Made by a program: the position numbers and the translations under genes | Origin: Mesorhizobium australicum WSM2073 | GTDB lineage: Bacteria; Pseudomonadota; Alphaproteobacteria; Rhizobiales; Rhizobiaceae | NCBI RefSeq assembly: GCF_000230995.2 | Contig: NC_019973.1 | Location: 2,990,001 to 3,054,000 of the forward strand | Length of the DNA: 64,000 bases | Direction of reading: 5' to 3' | Shown: positions 55,231 through 63,377 of the stretch, in pieces | How positions within the stretch are numbered: position 1 is the stretch's first letter | Layout of the letters: each line of letters starts with the position of its first letter | Notes under the pieces: model-generated | Database searches by the model: none | What the model saw: the letters and a program-made list of their open reading frames with translations, nothing else | Told to the model about the DNA's origin: nothing

Positions 55231-56118
55231 CTATTTCAGCGGCAGAAACAATTCGCAGACCACATCAGGCACCGGCACATTCGGGAACATCGAAAAGTGC
55301 CGTTGGCAATAGATCGGGAAGTCACGCGCTTCCTCGCCGCTGGCAGGAAGCCAGTCGCGATAAAGGTAGAGCGCGGCTGACTCCAGGTTATTGGTATTGT
55401 GGACGACGCGCAACACGGCGCAGCGTCCGCCGGGGATCACGCCAGCCATCATTTGCCCGTCATCAGCGTCGATCGGCAGGTCAGTCCCGACACACAGGTC
55501 CATGCTGTAATCGGCTGGGTTGGCGGGCATCCTCTCGGAACGGAAGACGTTGAAAGTCGGGCTCGTCTCCGGCGACAGGCCGGCGGCCTTGCGCCAGGCG
55601 ATGAACCGCTGGATGGTGTCGCCGAGTGTCGCCCGGTCGCCTCGATGTTCCATGATCGCCACCGGCGTCGGGGGCACATCGCGGATCGTCACGTCGTCGT
55701 GGTCATAGGTAATGTGCATGAGCTTGCTCCTTGCATTGTCCATAGGCCCGAAGGCCGCAAGCCACGGTGCCCAGTCGGGCGACTTCCGGAACGATGAAGG
55801 AGACTGCCCGAACCGTTGCCGAAAGGCGCGGGCGAAGGCGTCCGGTGCATCGTAACCGGCATCCATCGCTATGTCAGTGACGCTTTCGGCATCCCTGAAG
55901 GCCAGCCGGTATGAAGCGCGCTTCATGCGGGCAAGCTGGACATAGCGATGAACGGACAGCCCGAAGGTCGCCGTGAACTGCCGGTGGAAATGGTATTTGG
56001 AAAATGCCGCGATGCCGCTCAAAGCATCCAGGTCCAGATTGCCGTTCAAATGCTGGTCGATATGATCCAACACTCTCTGCATCCGGGCATGGTAGTTTTG
56101 AAGCGCCGCCTTCATCAT
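55231..56118 (-). CDS. AraC family regulator with GyrI-like ligand domain
   Basis: The 295-aa regulator has an N-terminal AraC helix-turn-helix pair (residues 5-105: LDLDALSGIAAFSKYHFHRQFTATFG and VTDIAMDAGYDAPDAFARAFRQRFG) and a C-terminal GyrI/Rob-like effector domain (about 140-295: VTIRDVPPTPVAIMEHRGDRATLGDTIQRFIAWRK). Such regulators respond to small hydrophobic or cationic ligands. The two adjacent ATG codons at 56118 and 56115 follow GGAGAACGGA. No target gene is obvious; it is convergent with the aldehyde dehydrogenase gene. Confidence 0.92.
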   Translation of the reverse strand: MMKAALQNYHARMQRVLDHIDQHLNGNLDLDALSGIAAFSKYHFHRQFTATFGLSVHRYVQLARMKRASYRLAFRDAESVTDIAMDAGYDAPDAFARAFRQRFGQSPSSFRKSPDWAPWLAAFGPMDNARSKLMHITYDHDDVTIRDVPPTPVAIMEHRGDRATLGDTIQRFIAWRKAAGLSPETSPTFNVFRSERMPANPADYSMDLCVGTDLPIDADDGQMMAGVIPGGRCAVLRVVHNTNNLESAALYLYRDWLPASGEEARDFPIYCQRHFSMFPNVPVPDVVCELFLPLK

Positions 56119-56347
56119 TCCGTTCTCCGTGGCAGCACCAGCTAAAGCGTATGCGGACATGACGCGCTCGACCGATCTTGCGGTTTGTCACGGGTCGCGG
56201 AACCGGGCGCCAAGGACCGTTTAGGGGCACGCGCGACCTTAGTTGGAAATCCAACTACCGGGAAATTCGACCGTAATTGTTGATGCAACATTGTTCGGAC
56301 CATCTAATCGCCATCAGTGCGGTCTTCACTGGCAATGGCTCCCCGCC

Positions 56348-56389
56348 TTGCCAATTGGCATATACATGCTATATATCTGCCAATTAGCG
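56348..56389 (+). promoter_or_regulatory. Promoter with palindromic operators of the Xre-RES module
   Basis: A perfect palindrome TGCCAATTGGCA (56349-56360) overlaps a -35-like TTGCCA (56348-56353), and a TATATA -10 box (56370-56375) follows at 16 bases. A second copy TGCCAATTAGCG begins at 56378, 29 bases after the first. This fits autorepression by the Xre-like antitoxin whose gene starts at 56400. Confidence 0.6.
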
Positions 56390-56399
56390 AGGTCTAAAC

Positions 56400-56810
56400 A
56401 TGCAGCTTCAAGCCATCACCGCCACACCGGCCACGGTCGGCTCAGCCATTTCGGATGAAGAGGCAGGCGCTTTGGCGCGCACCACGGTCAACCTGTTCAA
56501 GGCCTGGAACCTCACCGACTTCGAGGCCTGCGTCCTGCTTGGCGGCATTTCGGCGCGCACCTGGGCGCGGTGGAAGGAGGGCGGCATCGGCCGGATCGAC
56601 CGCGACCTGCGCACCCGCATGGCGCATCTGATGGGCATCCACAAGGGGCTGCGTTACCTCTTCACCGAGCCGGCGCGCGGCTATGCCTGGATACGCAAGC
56701 CCAATGCCACCTTCGGCGGGCAGTCGGCGCTCGACGTGATGCTGCGCGGCGACATTTCCGATCTCGCGGCGATGCGTGAATGGCTCGACGCGGAGCGTGG
56801 TGCATGGTGA
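56400..56810 (+). CDS. Antitoxin of the MbcA/ParS/Xre family
   Basis: The 136-aa protein has an N-terminal Xre-like helix-turn-helix domain (about 20-75: AWNLTDFEACVLLGGISARTWARWKEG) and a C-terminal DUF2384-type toxin-binding part (GLRYLFTEPARGYAWIRKPNATFGGQSALDVMLRG, about 85-120). Members neutralise RES-domain toxins and repress their own promoter. Its stop codon lies inside the toxin start (seven-base overlap), so production is coupled. The upstream palindromes are likely operators. Confidence 0.92.
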   Translation: MQLQAITATPATVGSAISDEEAGALARTTVNLFKAWNLTDFEACVLLGGISARTWARWKEGGIGRIDRDLRTRMAHLMGIHKGLRYLFTEPARGYAWIRKPNATFGGQSALDVMLRGDISDLAAMREWLDAERGAW

Positions 56811-57502
56811 GTGGGCTCGCGGTCCGGCGCCGCGTCCACTGGCCCCAGACCTATCGCATCATCCGCTCCATCCATCCGCCGATCGATCTGTTCGAGGACA
56901 TCGCCGATCCGCGCGACTGGGAGGCGCTCGCCGCCGTCGAGGAGAAGACCAACCCGCGCATCCGGCTGGAGCTTGGCGATCTCGGCAAGGTGCCGGCCGC
57001 AAGGCGGGTTTCCGGCCCTGGCGCCAGCTTCGTCATGGCGCCTTTCGTGCATTGTTCCGTCCTTCGGCCCGGCCGTTTTTCGGACGGCAGCTACGGCATC
57101 TACTATGCCGGCGACAGCGAGGACGTGGCGCTGGCCGAAACCATCCACCATCACCAGAAATTCATGCGCGCCACCAACGAGGCGCCCGGCTGGACGGCCG
57201 ATTTCCGCGTGCTGATCGGCAGCGTCGATCGCGACCTCGACGACGTCAACGCCGTGCCCGGCGTGCTCGATCCCGACGACTACACGGCGTCGCAGGCGGA
57301 AGGGCGGGCGCTGCGGGCCGCCGGCAGCGACGGGCTGGTGTGGAACAGCGTGCGCATGCCCGATGGGGAGTGCATCGGCATCTTCTGGCCAAACGTCATC
57401 GGTGTCCCTGTGCAGGGCCGCCACTACAGTTACCACTGGGACGGCGGCCGCGTCGATTTCGTGCGCCAGCACGACACGGGCAAGGTGCTGGAAGTGGTGT
57501 GA
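56804..57502 (+). CDS. RES-domain toxin (NAD+ phosphorylase type)
   Basis: The 232-aa RES-domain protein shows the residues that name the family: Arg in YRIIRSIHPP (about 20), Glu in GDSEDVALAETIHHH (about 105-119), and Ser in LVWNSVRMPDGECIG. RES toxins such as MbcT degrade NAD+ and stop growth. ATG 56804 overlaps the antitoxin gene by seven bases; an earlier in-frame start at 56780 lacks a good ribosome binding site. The length is close to the family norm. Confidence 0.92.
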   Translation: MVSGLAVRRRVHWPQTYRIIRSIHPPIDLFEDIADPRDWEALAAVEEKTNPRIRLELGDLGKVPAARRVSGPGASFVMAPFVHCSVLRPGRFSDGSYGIYYAGDSEDVALAETIHHHQKFMRATNEAPGWTADFRVLIGSVDRDLDDVNAVPGVLDPDDYTASQAEGRALRAAGSDGLVWNSVRMPDGECIGIFWPNVIGVPVQGRHYSYHWDGGRVDFVRQHDTGKVLEVV

Positions 57503-57534
57503 GCGAAGGCGGCCGCGGCGACCAGTCCCAGCCT

Positions 57535-58101
57535 TTACGTAGCCTTGCGTGCCTGCGTGACGGCCAGCCATACGGCCGAGACGAGAAAATAGAAGGCACC
57601 GAACGCGGCATAGGGCGCGATGTCGGTGATGCCAGGCGTCGCGGTGCCGATTGCCTGTTTGATGAAGAAGCCACCGGCCAGCGCCGACTGCGCACCGCTC
57701 AGCACCATCGCCCATTGCGCGCCTGCCCGCCAACGGCGCACGCCGGTCGCAAGCTGGAACAGGCCGGCGAGAACCGCCCACGCACCGAACACCGCCAGAA
57801 CCGCGTGCGGGCCCTGTCCGAGTGCGATGACGACGGCAATGGCCGTGATCGTGCTGACCACCGCGTTGAGCGCCTGGCTGGGATTGGCTTTCAGGCCGCC
57901 GCTGCGCTGCGCGTCCAGAATATTGGCGACAGCGTCCCACAAGGGGTAGGCGACCAGGAGTAGCGCGGAGACCGGCGGCGCGCTTTTGCCAAGGGTGAAG
58001 GCGGCCGCCACCCAGGCGACCGAAAAGCCGGCCCGGAGGAAATAATAGGACTTCAGCCACTGCGATGGGGCGCCGGGCGCCTGAATGGTTTGAGTGCTCA
58101 T
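57535..58101 (-). CDS. Integral membrane protein (DUF308-like, 188 aa)
   Basis: The 188-aa protein has about six hydrophobic helices (YYFLRAGFSVAWVAAAFTLG, VSALLLVAYPLWDAVANIL, ALNAVVSTITAIAVVIAL, HAVLAVFGAWAVLAGLFQLATG and others) and the R-x-x-G/D-x-x pattern of the DUF308/HdeD-like group. The ATG 58101 follows CAGGAAATTCC. It is divergent from the AraC-type gene 206 bases away, which may regulate it. The function is unknown. Confidence 0.82.
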   Translation of the reverse strand: MSTQTIQAPGAPSQWLKSYYFLRAGFSVAWVAAAFTLGKSAPPVSALLLVAYPLWDAVANILDAQRSGGLKANPSQALNAVVSTITAIAVVIALGQGPHAVLAVFGAWAVLAGLFQLATGVRRWRAGAQWAMVLSGAQSALAGGFFIKQAIGTATPGITDIAPYAAFGAFYFLVSAVWLAVTQARKAT

Positions 58102-58306
58102 TGGAATTTCCTGTCTCGTTGGTTGGACGGCGATTGACCCGTTTGATCGATTTGGAACCACGTTCGCCGAGTTGGATGATTGGAACAGCCCGTTCTCGCA
58201 GCCTTGGCTGCGGGATTGGTTTTGATCCAAGAAAAAAACGGCGCATAATCAGCACGAAAATGCGCTATCGTCGTAAGGAATGTAGGGGAGCCGGCCGGCC
58301 GCATCC

Positions 58307-59218
58307 ATGATGGAATCGCCTGAAAATTTGACCATTCTTCCGGATGGAGGGCCGCGTGCCGGTGTCTCCGGGGACCTTCTCTCGCATGTGCTGGCGCAGA
58401 TCAGGCTTACCGGCGACGAGGTTTTCTCACGCACGCTGGCACAGGCGGAGCAACTCGATCTCGACGAGGGCCAAGCCCATATCGTCGTGGTGACCGTCGG
58501 CGCGCTGCGCATGGAGAGTAGGGATCAGGCCCCTGTCGTCATAGAGGCCGGCGACCTCGTGCTCCTGCCTCGCGGTCCCGGCACGTTGCGGCTGGTGGCG
58601 TCGCATCCGCAGGTGGCGATCGTCGCCTGCCGCTTCTGGTTCGATCCTGACAGCCTGCGGGGAATGATCTTCGCCTTGCCACGATGCATCCATATCGAGC
58701 GTGCCCAGGGGGCAGGGTGGGTCGATGGAATGCTGCCTTTCCTGATGGTCGAAACCAGCGACGCCCAGCCCGGGGCGGCTTTGATGATTTCCCGCATCAT
58801 CGATCTCATGGTCATCCGCACCTTGCGCAGTTGGGTGCATGAAGGACGCGCCACGGGCTGGCTCGGCGGGCTTTCGGATGCACGCATCGCCCGTTCCCTG
58901 AAAGCCATTCACGAAAGGCCGCTGCAGCGGTGGAGCATCAATGAACTGGCCGACAAAGCCGGCATGTCCCGTTCCAGCTTCTGCGAGCGTTTCGCCGCGC
59001 TCGTCGGGCGCTCGCCGCTGCGCTACCAGAATGAATGGCGGCTGGGCCTGGCCCGCGATCTGCTGGCCAGGCGAGACGCACGCGTGGGTGAGATCGGCTT
59101 GCGCATCGGCTACGAGTCCGAAGCCGCCTTCAGCCGCGCCTACAAACAGCTCTTCGGGCATCCGCCACGGGTTGAATATGCCTTGGCGAATGAAGCCGCA
59201 CCGGTGAAACCGCGCTGA
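58307..59218 (+). CDS. AraC family regulator with N-terminal cupin
   Basis: The 303-aa protein has an N-terminal cupin-like ligand domain (about 40-150: GALRMESRDQAPVVIEAGDLVLLPRGPG) and a C-terminal AraC DNA-binding domain (about 205-290: WSINELADKAGMSRSSFCERFAALVGRSPLRY and VGEIGLRIGYESEAAFSRAYKQLFG). It is divergent from the DUF308-like membrane protein gene, a probable target. The ATG is one of a doublet, MM. Confidence 0.9.
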   Translation: MMESPENLTILPDGGPRAGVSGDLLSHVLAQIRLTGDEVFSRTLAQAEQLDLDEGQAHIVVVTVGALRMESRDQAPVVIEAGDLVLLPRGPGTLRLVASHPQVAIVACRFWFDPDSLRGMIFALPRCIHIERAQGAGWVDGMLPFLMVETSDAQPGAALMISRIIDLMVIRTLRSWVHEGRATGWLGGLSDARIARSLKAIHERPLQRWSINELADKAGMSRSSFCERFAALVGRSPLRYQNEWRLGLARDLLARRDARVGEIGLRIGYESEAAFSRAYKQLFGHPPRVEYALANEAAPVKPR

Positions 59219-59255
59219 CCGATGGCGCCAGCTTGAAAATATCGGGTTGCGGCCG

Positions 59256-59705
59256 CTACCGCACCACCAGCACCGGGATCTCGGTGTAGGACAGCACTTC
59301 CGCCGTCTGGCTGCCCAGAAGCAGCCTGCCGAGGCCACGGCGGCCGTGCGAGGCCATGACGATCAGGTCGCAGCCTTGCGCCCGCGACAGTTCCAGGATC
59401 GCTTCGGCCGGCCTTTTGTCCTCGACATGGACCAGCGTGGCGGACAGGCCGGCGGCATCGGCGGATGCCTTGCATTTGTCGAGCACTTCCTTGCCATAGC
59501 GGCGCGCTTCCTCCTGATAGGTGACCAGTTCGTCGCCGGCGGCATAGCCGGCCATGGCGCCGCCCCAGGCGAAGATCGGGAATTGTTCCGAGACGGTAAC
59601 GAAGGTGACGGCGGCGCCGATGCCCTTGGCCAGTGTGAGGCCCTGGGCGACACCCTTGCCGGCCAGGTCAGAACCGTCGGTGGCGATGAGCAGATGTTTG
59701 TACAT
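59256..59705 (-). CDS. Universal stress protein (UspA family)
   Basis: The 149-aa Usp monomer starts MYKHLLIATDGSDLAGKGVAQGL, with the nucleotide-binding loop DLIVMASHGRRGLGRLLLGSQTAEVLSYTEIPVLVVR at the C-terminus, which contains the G-x2-G-x9-G-S/T ATP-binding pattern. It should bind ATP and respond to stress; no partner gene is adjacent. The sequence is a normal single-domain member. Confidence 0.93.
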   Translation of the reverse strand: MYKHLLIATDGSDLAGKGVAQGLTLAKGIGAAVTFVTVSEQFPIFAWGGAMAGYAAGDELVTYQEEARRYGKEVLDKCKASADAAGLSATLVHVEDKRPAEAILELSRAQGCDLIVMASHGRRGLGRLLLGSQTAEVLSYTEIPVLVVR

Positions 59706-59876
59706 GATGGTGTTGCCTGTCGTGCCTGATGACTATCCAGCAGAGATAGTTATGCCGCACGCTCAATCATTGTGCCAATGCGGCGGGAATCAGGGCCAGG
59801 CGAGGTTTCGCCAGTACCCCGGATTCCCCTTTGCCGCATCGTCCTCTAAGGTGCCGCCGACTTCGAAAGGCATCCC

Positions 59877-60458
59877 ATGAGCAACGCGTTTCCGCAGATC
59901 CATCTGGTCCGGCATGGCGAGACGGCGTGGAGCCTTTCGGGGCAGCATACCGGGCGCACCGACATGCCGCTGACGCCGGCCGGCGAGGCGGCCGCGCGGG
60001 GTGTTGCGGAGCGGCTGAAAGGCCTAACGTTCTCAGCCGTCTGGTCGAGCCCCTCGCAGCGCGCCTACAACACCAGCGTGCTTGCCGGCTTTGGCGCGAC
60101 AAGCGTCAAGATGGACGATCTGCAGGAGTGGGACTACGGGGCCTATGAAGGGCGCACGACGAAAGAGATCCTGGCCGAGCGGCCGGGCTGGACAGTGTTT
60201 CGCGACGGCTGTCCGCAAGGTGAGGTGGCGGCCGATGTCGGCATCCGCGCCGACAGGATCATCGAGCGCCTGCGCAAGGCCAATGCCGACATACTGATCT
60301 TTTCCAGCGCGCACTTCCTGCGCGTGCTGGCCGCCCGCTGGCTCGGCCTGCCGCCGGAAGGCGGGGCGCTGTTCGTGCTCGACACGGCCAGCATCAGCGT
60401 GCTCGGCTACGAGCATGATTTCGGCGAGCCGGTCGTGCGCAAGTGGAACGGGAAGTAG
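59877..60458 (+). CDS. Histidine phosphatase family protein (phosphoglycerate mutase-like)
   Basis: The 193-aa protein has the catalytic RHG motif in IHLVRHGETAWSLSGQHTGRTDMPLT (about 8-33), the second arginine in SSPSQRA (about 58-64), the acid/base Glu in EWDYGAYEGR (about 83-92) and the late His in IFSSAHFLRV (about 140). The substrate may be a phosphosugar or nucleotide. The gene has no close neighbour on its strand, and a large palindrome follows it. Confidence 0.92.
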   Translation: MSNAFPQIHLVRHGETAWSLSGQHTGRTDMPLTPAGEAAARGVAERLKGLTFSAVWSSPSQRAYNTSVLAGFGATSVKMDDLQEWDYGAYEGRTTKEILAERPGWTVFRDGCPQGEVAADVGIRADRIIERLRKANADILIFSSAHFLRVLAARWLGLPPEGGALFVLDTASISVLGYEHDFGEPVVRKWNGK

Positions 60459-60494
60459 GGCGGGCACCGGCTCGGCGCGGAAGCGCCGTCTTTT

Positions 60495-60676
60495 CGTCAT
60501 CCACGGGCGGAGCAAGGAGCGTAGCGACGCGGCGCAGACCCGAGGATCCATGCCGCGACCTCCGAGCGCGGCCACGGTGCGGAATCTGCTCCGCTGCACT
60601 CCACGGCCAGCATCGCGGCATGGATCCCAGGGTCTCCGCGACGCCGCTTTCGCGGCTGCTCCGCCCTGGGATGACG
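60495..60676. repeat. Large palindromic intergenic repeat
   Basis: The ends CGTCATCC and GGATGACG-like are inverted. Internal matched pairs include GGATCCATGCCGC against GCGGCATGGATCC, and GGCGGAGCA against TGCTCCGCC. It occupies most of the gap between the histidine phosphatase gene and the convergent VOC gene and resembles dispersed palindromes common in Mesorhizobium genomes. Confidence 0.75.
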
Positions 60677-60726
60677 AACGCGGGGAGGCTTCGGCAATTC
60701 CAAACCCTAGCCAATCCCGACCGTCT

Positions 60727-61128
60727 CTATCTGTCAAACTTCCGGATCGCCTCGGCGCTGACGGGCTGGAAGAAATTCACCAGATTGCCGTCGGGGTCGC
60801 GGAACAGCAGCGAGCGGTTCCCCCAGGGCATGGTGGTCGGCTGCTGCACGGTCGTGCTCTTGATGAGGTCCGACAGCCGGGCGAATTCGGCATCGACGTC
60901 GCCGACGCGGAATTCGAGGATGGCCGTGTGGTTGTCGGCGGGGCGGGCGATGTCGCCGCCGAACAGCATCAAGGTGCGCGTGCTGCCGATCGCCAGCGTG
61001 CAGGCTGGCGTCGTCAGTTCGGCGAAGTCTTCGGTATAGACCGTCACCGGCATGCCGGTGACCTCACCGTAGAAGCGCACGAGGCGCTGGACATCCGATG
61101 TGATGATGCGGACTGAGACGAAATTCAT
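60727..61128 (-). CDS. VOC superfamily protein
   Basis: The 133-aa protein has two VOC modules: VRIITSDVQRLVRFYGEVTGMP and AILEFRVGDVDAEFARL, and ends with LLFRDPDGNLVNFFQPV, the usual metal-binding tail. The sequence resembles glyoxalase/bleomycin resistance proteins of unknown substrate. A perfect 10-bp palindrome 62 bases upstream of its start may be its operator. Confidence 0.9.
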   Translation of the reverse strand: MNFVSVRIITSDVQRLVRFYGEVTGMPVTVYTEDFAELTTPACTLAIGSTRTLMLFGGDIARPADNHTAILEFRVGDVDAEFARLSDLIKSTTVQQPTTMPWGNRSLLFRDPDGNLVNFFQPVSAEAIRKFDR

Positions 61129-61529
61129 CGCTTAGGTTCCTTGGTCGCTGAAGCCCGGGCCGGGCTTCCCAGCCGATGCATAGCCCAGGCCTCCTGACAG
61201 CTTTCTGTCAGGAGAGGGGGGTGCGATGGTCTATTCGGGCCTGAGCGACTCCTGGACGGCGCGAGGGAGAAATCATCGGCAGGTGTCAAACAGCGCAATC
61301 GGCAATCTGTTCTTGGCAAAGTTTATGGCTTGACGATTTTCATGGCGTTGTTTCGACAGGAATACTCCATTTCATTCGGCAGAGTGTTGATAAGGGCGAT
61401 CGCCGGGCCTTTACTCGATTTTGTTCTGATAACCATGAATTGATTGGTATGGCTGTTTCCGTGATTTGAGCCTGGATTTGTGCCGTCATAAAATCGCCGG
61501 TGGGAAATTTCTGAAACGGGGGAAAAAAC
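61129..61529. other. Intergenic region with one strong palindrome
   Basis: These 401 bases between the divergent VOC and secreted-protein genes contain the perfect palindrome at 61191-61214 and no convincing gene. The last 200 bases are AT-richer and presumably hold the promoter of the secreted-protein gene. Confidence 0.5.
61191..61214. promoter_or_regulatory. Perfect 10-bp palindrome upstream of the VOC gene
   Basis: The arms CTCCTGACAG and CTGTCAGGAG pair perfectly around CTTT. It lies 62 bases upstream of the VOC start codon with no T-run, so it looks like an operator for a dimeric regulator and not a terminator. Confidence 0.5.
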
Positions 61530-61943
61530 ATGTCTCACCGCGCGACAAGCATCATGGCCGGCCTGGCGCTTCTGGCTTTTGCGGTTAGTCCGGCGGCTGC
61601 TTCCAACCGCATGTTCACCTCCCAAAAGACAGCGCTTTCGGGCCGCGATGTCTATTTCTTCGGCGGAGCGAGCCTGAACGTGGATTGTTCCAGCGCGGGC
61701 AGGGACGATGTGAGGGTGGTCTCGGGTCCAAGCCACGGAAATGTAAAACTCGTCCATGACGGGGTGTTTACGCATTACAACAAGTCGAACGACCGGGCAA
61801 AATGCAATTCCCACAAGGTGAATGGCATCAAGGCGCTTTACAGGTCGAGCCCTGGCTTCAAGGGCTGGGATCAGGTGACGATCTCGGTTCACACCTATGA
61901 CGGCGACGCGTTCAAATACGTCACCAACATCAAGGTGGAGTAG
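61530..61943 (+). CDS. Secreted beta-rich hypothetical protein, first paralogue
   Basis: The 137-aa precursor has a signal peptide (MSHRATSIMAGLALLAFAVSPAAA). The mature part has two conserved cysteines (VDCSSAG and AKCNSHKV) that probably form a disulfide, a conserved GPSHG ... LVH pattern, and a C-terminal strand VTISVHTYDGDAF. The pattern suggests an Ig-like or cadherin-like single domain. A strong GGGGGAAAAAAC ribosome binding site precedes ATG 61530. I do not recognise the function; the adjacent gene encodes a close paralogue. Confidence 0.75.
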   Translation: MSHRATSIMAGLALLAFAVSPAAASNRMFTSQKTALSGRDVYFFGGASLNVDCSSAGRDDVRVVSGPSHGNVKLVHDGVFTHYNKSNDRAKCNSHKVNGIKALYRSSPGFKGWDQVTISVHTYDGDAFKYVTNIKVE

Positions 61944-61968
61944 TGCTCGCCCGAACGCTTTGTTTTAC

Positions 61969-62012
61969 GCAATTCCGGACGGAAAACCATTACGCACTTT
62001 TCCTGGAATTGC
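61969..62012. repeat. Short palindromic intergenic repeat, copy 5
   Basis: The arms GCAATTCCGGACGGAAAACC and TTTTCCTGGAATTGC, with TACGCAC between, form the best-preserved copy in this window. It lies between the two secreted paralogues. Confidence 0.75.
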
Positions 62013-62043
62013 CCTAAATCGCACAAGCAGGAGGATCGTTGAA

Positions 62044-62445
62044 ATGAAGCGTCGGACGACAGGTGCGATAACGGCATTGGCGGTTCTGGGATGTGCCGCC
62101 TGGCCGGCGGCGGCGGAAAGCTATGGAAAGGTGGCGCTCTCCGGACAGGAGATCTATATTTTCAGGGATGCCAGCCTGAATGCCGACTGTTCCAGTGCCG
62201 GCGCGAACGATGTCAGGATCGTCGCGGGCCCAAGCCACGGGAAGATCAGGCTCGTGCATGCCAAGCTCTATACCGGTTTCAGCAAATCGAACGAGCGCTG
62301 GAAATGCAATGCCCACAAAGTGGACGGCATCAAGGGGTTTTACCGGTCGAACCCCGGATACAAGGGGCGCGACCAGGTCACGTTTTCGGTCCACACCTAT
62401 ATGGGCAATGCCCATCAGACCGTCGTCAGCATCAACGTCGAATAG
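62044..62445 (+). CDS. Secreted beta-rich hypothetical protein, second paralogue
   Basis: This 133-aa protein has a signal peptide (MKRRTTGAITALAVLGCAAWPAAA) and repeats the first paralogue's pattern: ADCSSAG, VAGPSHGKIRLVH, KCNAHKVDGIKGFYRSNPG and DQVTFSVHTYMGN. The two mature domains are clearly homologous along their whole length. The gene follows GCAGGAGGATCGTTGAA. Tandem secreted domains of this size may act as a pair or be redundant; the function is unknown. Confidence 0.78.
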   Translation: MKRRTTGAITALAVLGCAAWPAAAESYGKVALSGQEIYIFRDASLNADCSSAGANDVRIVAGPSHGKIRLVHAKLYTGFSKSNERWKCNAHKVDGIKGFYRSNPGYKGRDQVTFSVHTYMGNAHQTVVSINVE

Positions 62446-62462
62446 TGGGCTTCGTCGCCCAC

Positions 62463-63236
62463 TCACTGCGCCAGCAGCGCCAGTTCCTCCGGCGTGAGGT
62501 GCCGCGCGGCGCCCTTGGCGAGGTCGCCGAGGGGCAGGCGGCCGATGGCGACGCGGATCAGGCGCTTGACCTCGATGCCGTGAGCGGCGAGCAGGCGGCG
62601 GATGTGGCGGTTCTTGCCTTCGTCGAGCACGATCTCCAGCCAGGCCGTGCGACCGCCGCTGCGCAGGAATTCGATCGAATTGGCCGCCAAGGCCTCGCCG
62701 TCGATGGTGGCGCCCGCGCGGAGTTTGTCCAGCAGCGTTTCATCCGGCACCGTGGCGACCTGCACGTGATAGGTCTTGGGCAGATGCGAGGCCGGGTCCA
62801 TCAGCCGGTTGGCGAAGCGTGTGTCGTTGGTCATCAGCAGCAGGCCTTCGCTGGCCTTGTCCAGCCGGCCGACCGGCGAAACGAAGGGCAGGTCGAGCCC
62901 TTCGAGACAGGCATAGACGGTGTCGCGCTCGAGCGGGTCGTGGCGAGTGGTGACCAGCCCACGCGGCTTGTTCACCATCAGATAGACCTTGCGCTCGGCA
63001 ACCACCTCGACGCCATCGACGACGATCCTGTCGCGGTTCATGTCGACGCGCAGCGCGGCATCGCGCACCACCTTGCCGCCGACGCGCACGCGGCCTTGCG
63101 CGATCAGCGCCTCGCCCTGCGTGCGCGAGCACAGGCCGAGTTTTGAGAGCGCGCGGTTCAGGCTGACGCCGGGAGGGCCGGCGCTGCGTGGCTTGCCGGG
63201 TGGCGGCCTGCCGGGCGGTGGTGGTCGTGCTGCCAT
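62463..63236 (-). CDS. rRNA pseudouridine synthase (RsuA/RluB/RluE family)
   Basis: The 257-aa protein has an N-terminal S4 RNA-binding domain (about 24-70: VSLNRALSKLGLCSRTQGEALIAQGRVRVGG) and a pseudouridine synthase domain with the catalytic Asp in GRLDKASEGLLLMTND (about 122-137) and KTYHVQVATVP afterwards. The N-terminal Pro-rich extension PPPPGRPPPGKP is unusual but common in rhizobia. It isomerises uridine in rRNA; the closest E. coli relatives are RluB and RsuA, and the exact site is undetermined. Confidence 0.9.
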   Translation of the reverse strand: MAARPPPPGRPPPGKPRSAGPPGVSLNRALSKLGLCSRTQGEALIAQGRVRVGGKVVRDAALRVDMNRDRIVVDGVEVVAERKVYLMVNKPRGLVTTRHDPLERDTVYACLEGLDLPFVSPVGRLDKASEGLLLMTNDTRFANRLMDPASHLPKTYHVQVATVPDETLLDKLRAGATIDGEALAANSIEFLRSGGRTAWLEIVLDEGKNRHIRRLLAAHGIEVKRLIRVAIGRLPLGDLAKGAARHLTPEELALLAQ

Positions 63237-63377
63237 GCTGCTTGGGTCGATCCGTGGTATAGGACAGATGCCATGGGCAGCGTCAGCTTAGCAAGCTGCC
63301 GCCGAGGCCGCATCGAGGCCCCCGGCGGCAAGCGGCCAAACAGCAATGGTATATCCGGCAAGGGGCCTTTCGACGCG

